A DNA stretch of 8,408 nt from Candidatus Margulisiibacteriota bacterium (GTDB taxonomy: Bacteria; Margulisbacteria; Marinamargulisbacteria; DT-59). The notes beneath the pieces are model-generated. The model saw only the letters and a program-made list of their open reading frames with translations. It was not told the DNA's origin and made no database searches. The position numbers were made by a program, and so were the translations under genes. Positions within the stretch are counted from its first letter, which is position 1, and each line of letters begins with the position of its first letter. Location of the stretch: NCBI GenBank assembly GCA_013215865.1, contig JABSQL010000313.1:1-8408 (forward strand), written 5' to 3'. Shown one piece after another: positions 7,120 to 8,408 of this stretch.

Positions 7120-8211
7120 ATGAAACAATATTTTATTTATTTATTCATTATCGTGATAGGAAATGGGGTGTTAAATACACTTATGTACGCCGAATCACAG
7201 GACATTAAGTTAGAAAAAATGGTGGGCCAAATGGTGATGGTAGGTGTGTCGGACAATAACCCCAATAATCCGCGTGTCAGGACATTGTTAACACATATTG
7301 AGAGTGGTCGGGTAGGGGGCGTCATTTTATTAAAAGCTGCCATCAAAACGCCCCGTCAGGTCAAAATCTTGGTGTCATCATTACGACATGTAAAAGGGCC
7401 TTTTCCTTTGTTGATTGGTATCGACCAAGAGGGGGGTGCTGTGCAAAGACTGTCTCCTGAAAAAGGGTTTCAACATTTTTCTTCTGCACAGAATGTTGGG
7501 TATTCTTTTTCCAATAGTGAAGCATTCGCCATGTATGACTCAATGGCAATGAACTTGATGCAATTGGGTATAAATCTTAACTTTGGACCCGTCGTTGATA
7601 TTAATGTAAATCCCAGCTCGCCGGTTATAGGGCGAGTCGGACGAAGTTTTTCTCGTGATGCTCATAATGTATACATGTTTGCAAAGCAATTTGTAGACGC
7701 GCATCACGGCCAGAATATTCTGACTGTATTAAAACACTATCCAGGACATGGAAGTTCACAGACAGATTCCCATAAAGGTATTGTTGATATAACAAATAGA
7801 TGGACAGAGAGAGAGTTATATCCCTATCTTAAATTTTCACAAGACGATAATATCGATATAGTCATGGTTTCTCATACAACAAATTATCATATTGATGATA
7901 AACCAGCATCATTGTCTTATTCTCATATACAACACCATTTAAGACCAATATTATTTCAGGATGATATTGTCATGACAGATGATTTATTAATGGAGGGGAT
8001 ATCACACTACTTTTCACTGAAAGAATCTATTATTCATGCTGTGAATGCGGGTAATGATATCCTGCTATTTGCTGACTCGCATTATCAAGGAAAAGATATT
8101 GTGGCTGAAGTGAGTTCAATCATTATTTCTGCAGTAAAATCTGGCCAAATTTCCGAGAGAACTATCATCACATCATATAAACGTATTACAGCGCTGAAGA
8201 AATATCTGTGA
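7120..8211 (+). CDS. nagZ: Beta-N-acetylhexosaminidase, glycoside hydrolase family 3 (NagZ type), apparently exported
   Basis: The enzyme should remove N-acetylglucosamine from peptidoglycan fragments or similar glycans. From ATG 7120 it has 363 residues, near the usual single-domain NagZ size plus a leader. Motifs: GRVGGVILL (63-71), IGIDQEGGAVQRL (99-111), NFGPVVDINVNPSSPVIGRVGRSFSRD (154-180, read in parts), KHYPGH plus DSH (205-218), which is the NagZ signature with His218 as expected acid/base, and TDDLLMEG (286-293) supplying the nucleophile aspartate. Residues 1-24 (MKQYFIYLFIIVIGNGVLNT then LMYA) look like a signal peptide or membrane anchor, whereas well-studied Gram-negative NagZ proteins are cytoplasmic. 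A TTG at 7093 is in frame, but ATG 7120 puts Lys2 right before the hydrophobic segment. No clear ribosome site precedes either start. The 3' end overlaps ispE by 26 bases, tail to tail. Confidence 0.9.
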   Translation: MKQYFIYLFIIVIGNGVLNTLMYAESQDIKLEKMVGQMVMVGVSDNNPNNPRVRTLLTHIESGRVGGVILLKAAIKTPRQVKILVSSLRHVKGPFPLLIGIDQEGGAVQRLSPEKGFQHFSSAQNVGYSFSNSEAFAMYDSMAMNLMQLGINLNFGPVVDINVNPSSPVIGRVGRSFSRDAHNVYMFAKQFVDAHHGQNILTVLKHYPGHGSSQTDSHKGIVDITNRWTERELYPYLKFSQDDNIDIVMVSHTTNYHIDDKPASLSYSHIQHHLRPILFQDDIVMTDDLLMEGISHYFSLKESIIHAVNAGNDILLFADSHYQGKDIVAEVSSIIISAVKSGQISERTIITSYKRITALKKYL

Positions 8212-8408
8212 CGGGTGTGACAGGTTTGAATTCCTGTTGAACATCTTCTTTTGTGATCGATTTTGAAAGAAATACAAAATACTTAGGAAACATTTCCAGT
8301 AGGATATTTTCCCATTTATTAGCCTCTCTTTTATGAGTGAAGGGAATAAAGAGTGTTGCACCTGAACCAGACATATAAACAGGTGGGGAACCGATAGATT
8401 GTAATTTA
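8186..8408 (-). CDS. ispE: 4-diphosphocytidyl-2-C-methyl-D-erythritol kinase, C-terminal end (partial)
   Basis: The gene enters from the right edge and only its last 73 or so residues are present. IspE is the GHMP-family kinase that phosphorylates CDP-methylerythritol in the MEP isoprenoid pathway. Evidence is the motif VYMSGSGATLFIPF about a dozen residues into the visible part, which matches the third GHMP motif of IspE (RMSGSGATCFxLF), followed by a short helical tail with FPKYFVFLSKSI, the place where IspE proteins have a final beta strand. Other GHMP kinases have a related glycine motif, but MSGSGAT followed by a short tail fits IspE best. Its last 26 bases overlap the nagZ 3' end on the opposite strand. 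Confidence 0.8.
   Translation of the reverse strand, partial: KLQSIGSPPVYMSGSGATLFIPFTHKREANKWENILLEMFPKYFVFLSKSITKEDVQQEFKPVTPVTDISSAL

Noticed and set aside
8206..8223. GTGAC-rich repeat near the nagZ stop as a hairpin
   Set aside because: The two copies run in the same direction and only four outer bases pair (CTGT/ACAG), too weak for a terminator.

Overview
The window comes from a Gram-negative (diderm) bacterium. It carries lipid A genes (fabZ-lpxA, lpxB), a membrane-bound nucleotide-sugar dehydratase of surface polysaccharide synthesis, and an ispE fragment of the MEP isoprenoid pathway. By eye the DNA is moderately AT-rich and very tightly packed: most neighbouring genes overlap or abut, and the only real gap is about 100 bases. 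The species cannot be named from this sequence. The LeuD N-terminus ([15 protein letters not shown]) and the strongly altered LpxB motifs do not look like the textbook enterobacterial proteins.

Layout. Positions 1-3159, plus strand: end of leuC, leuD, a single-ORF fabZ-lpxA fusion, and lpxB. Gene spacings are -8, +10 and -4 bases, so this looks like one operon joining the third step of leucine synthesis to early lipid A synthesis. Positions 3156-7019, minus strand, read from right to left: a CapD/WbpM-type UDP-sugar 4,6-dehydratase, two small four-helix EamA/DMT membrane proteins that resemble each other, and a class I aspartate aminotransferase. These are also tightly coupled. Positions 7020-7119 are the divergent intergenic region, with a candidate promoter for the minus-strand operon. 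Positions 7120-8211, plus strand: a family 3 glycoside hydrolase of the NagZ type with an apparent export signal. Positions 8186-8408, minus strand: the C-terminal end of ispE, overlapping the nagZ 3' end tail to tail.

How the genes fit together. Most of the window serves the cell envelope. FabZ-LpxA and LpxB make the acylated glucosamine disaccharide of lipid A. The CapD-like enzyme would make a 4-keto-6-deoxy amino sugar nucleotide, and the EamA pair could move a lipid-linked sugar across the inner membrane. The NagZ-like hydrolase acts on N-acetylglucosamine-containing glycans such as peptidoglycan. LeuCD, the aminotransferase and IspE are metabolic genes placed among them. No RNA genes, insertion sequences, phage genes or CRISPR arrays were seen. 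I found no clearly new multi-gene system. The most unusual points are the FabZ-LpxA fusion, the divergent LpxB motifs, the paired half-size transporters and the apparently exported NagZ.
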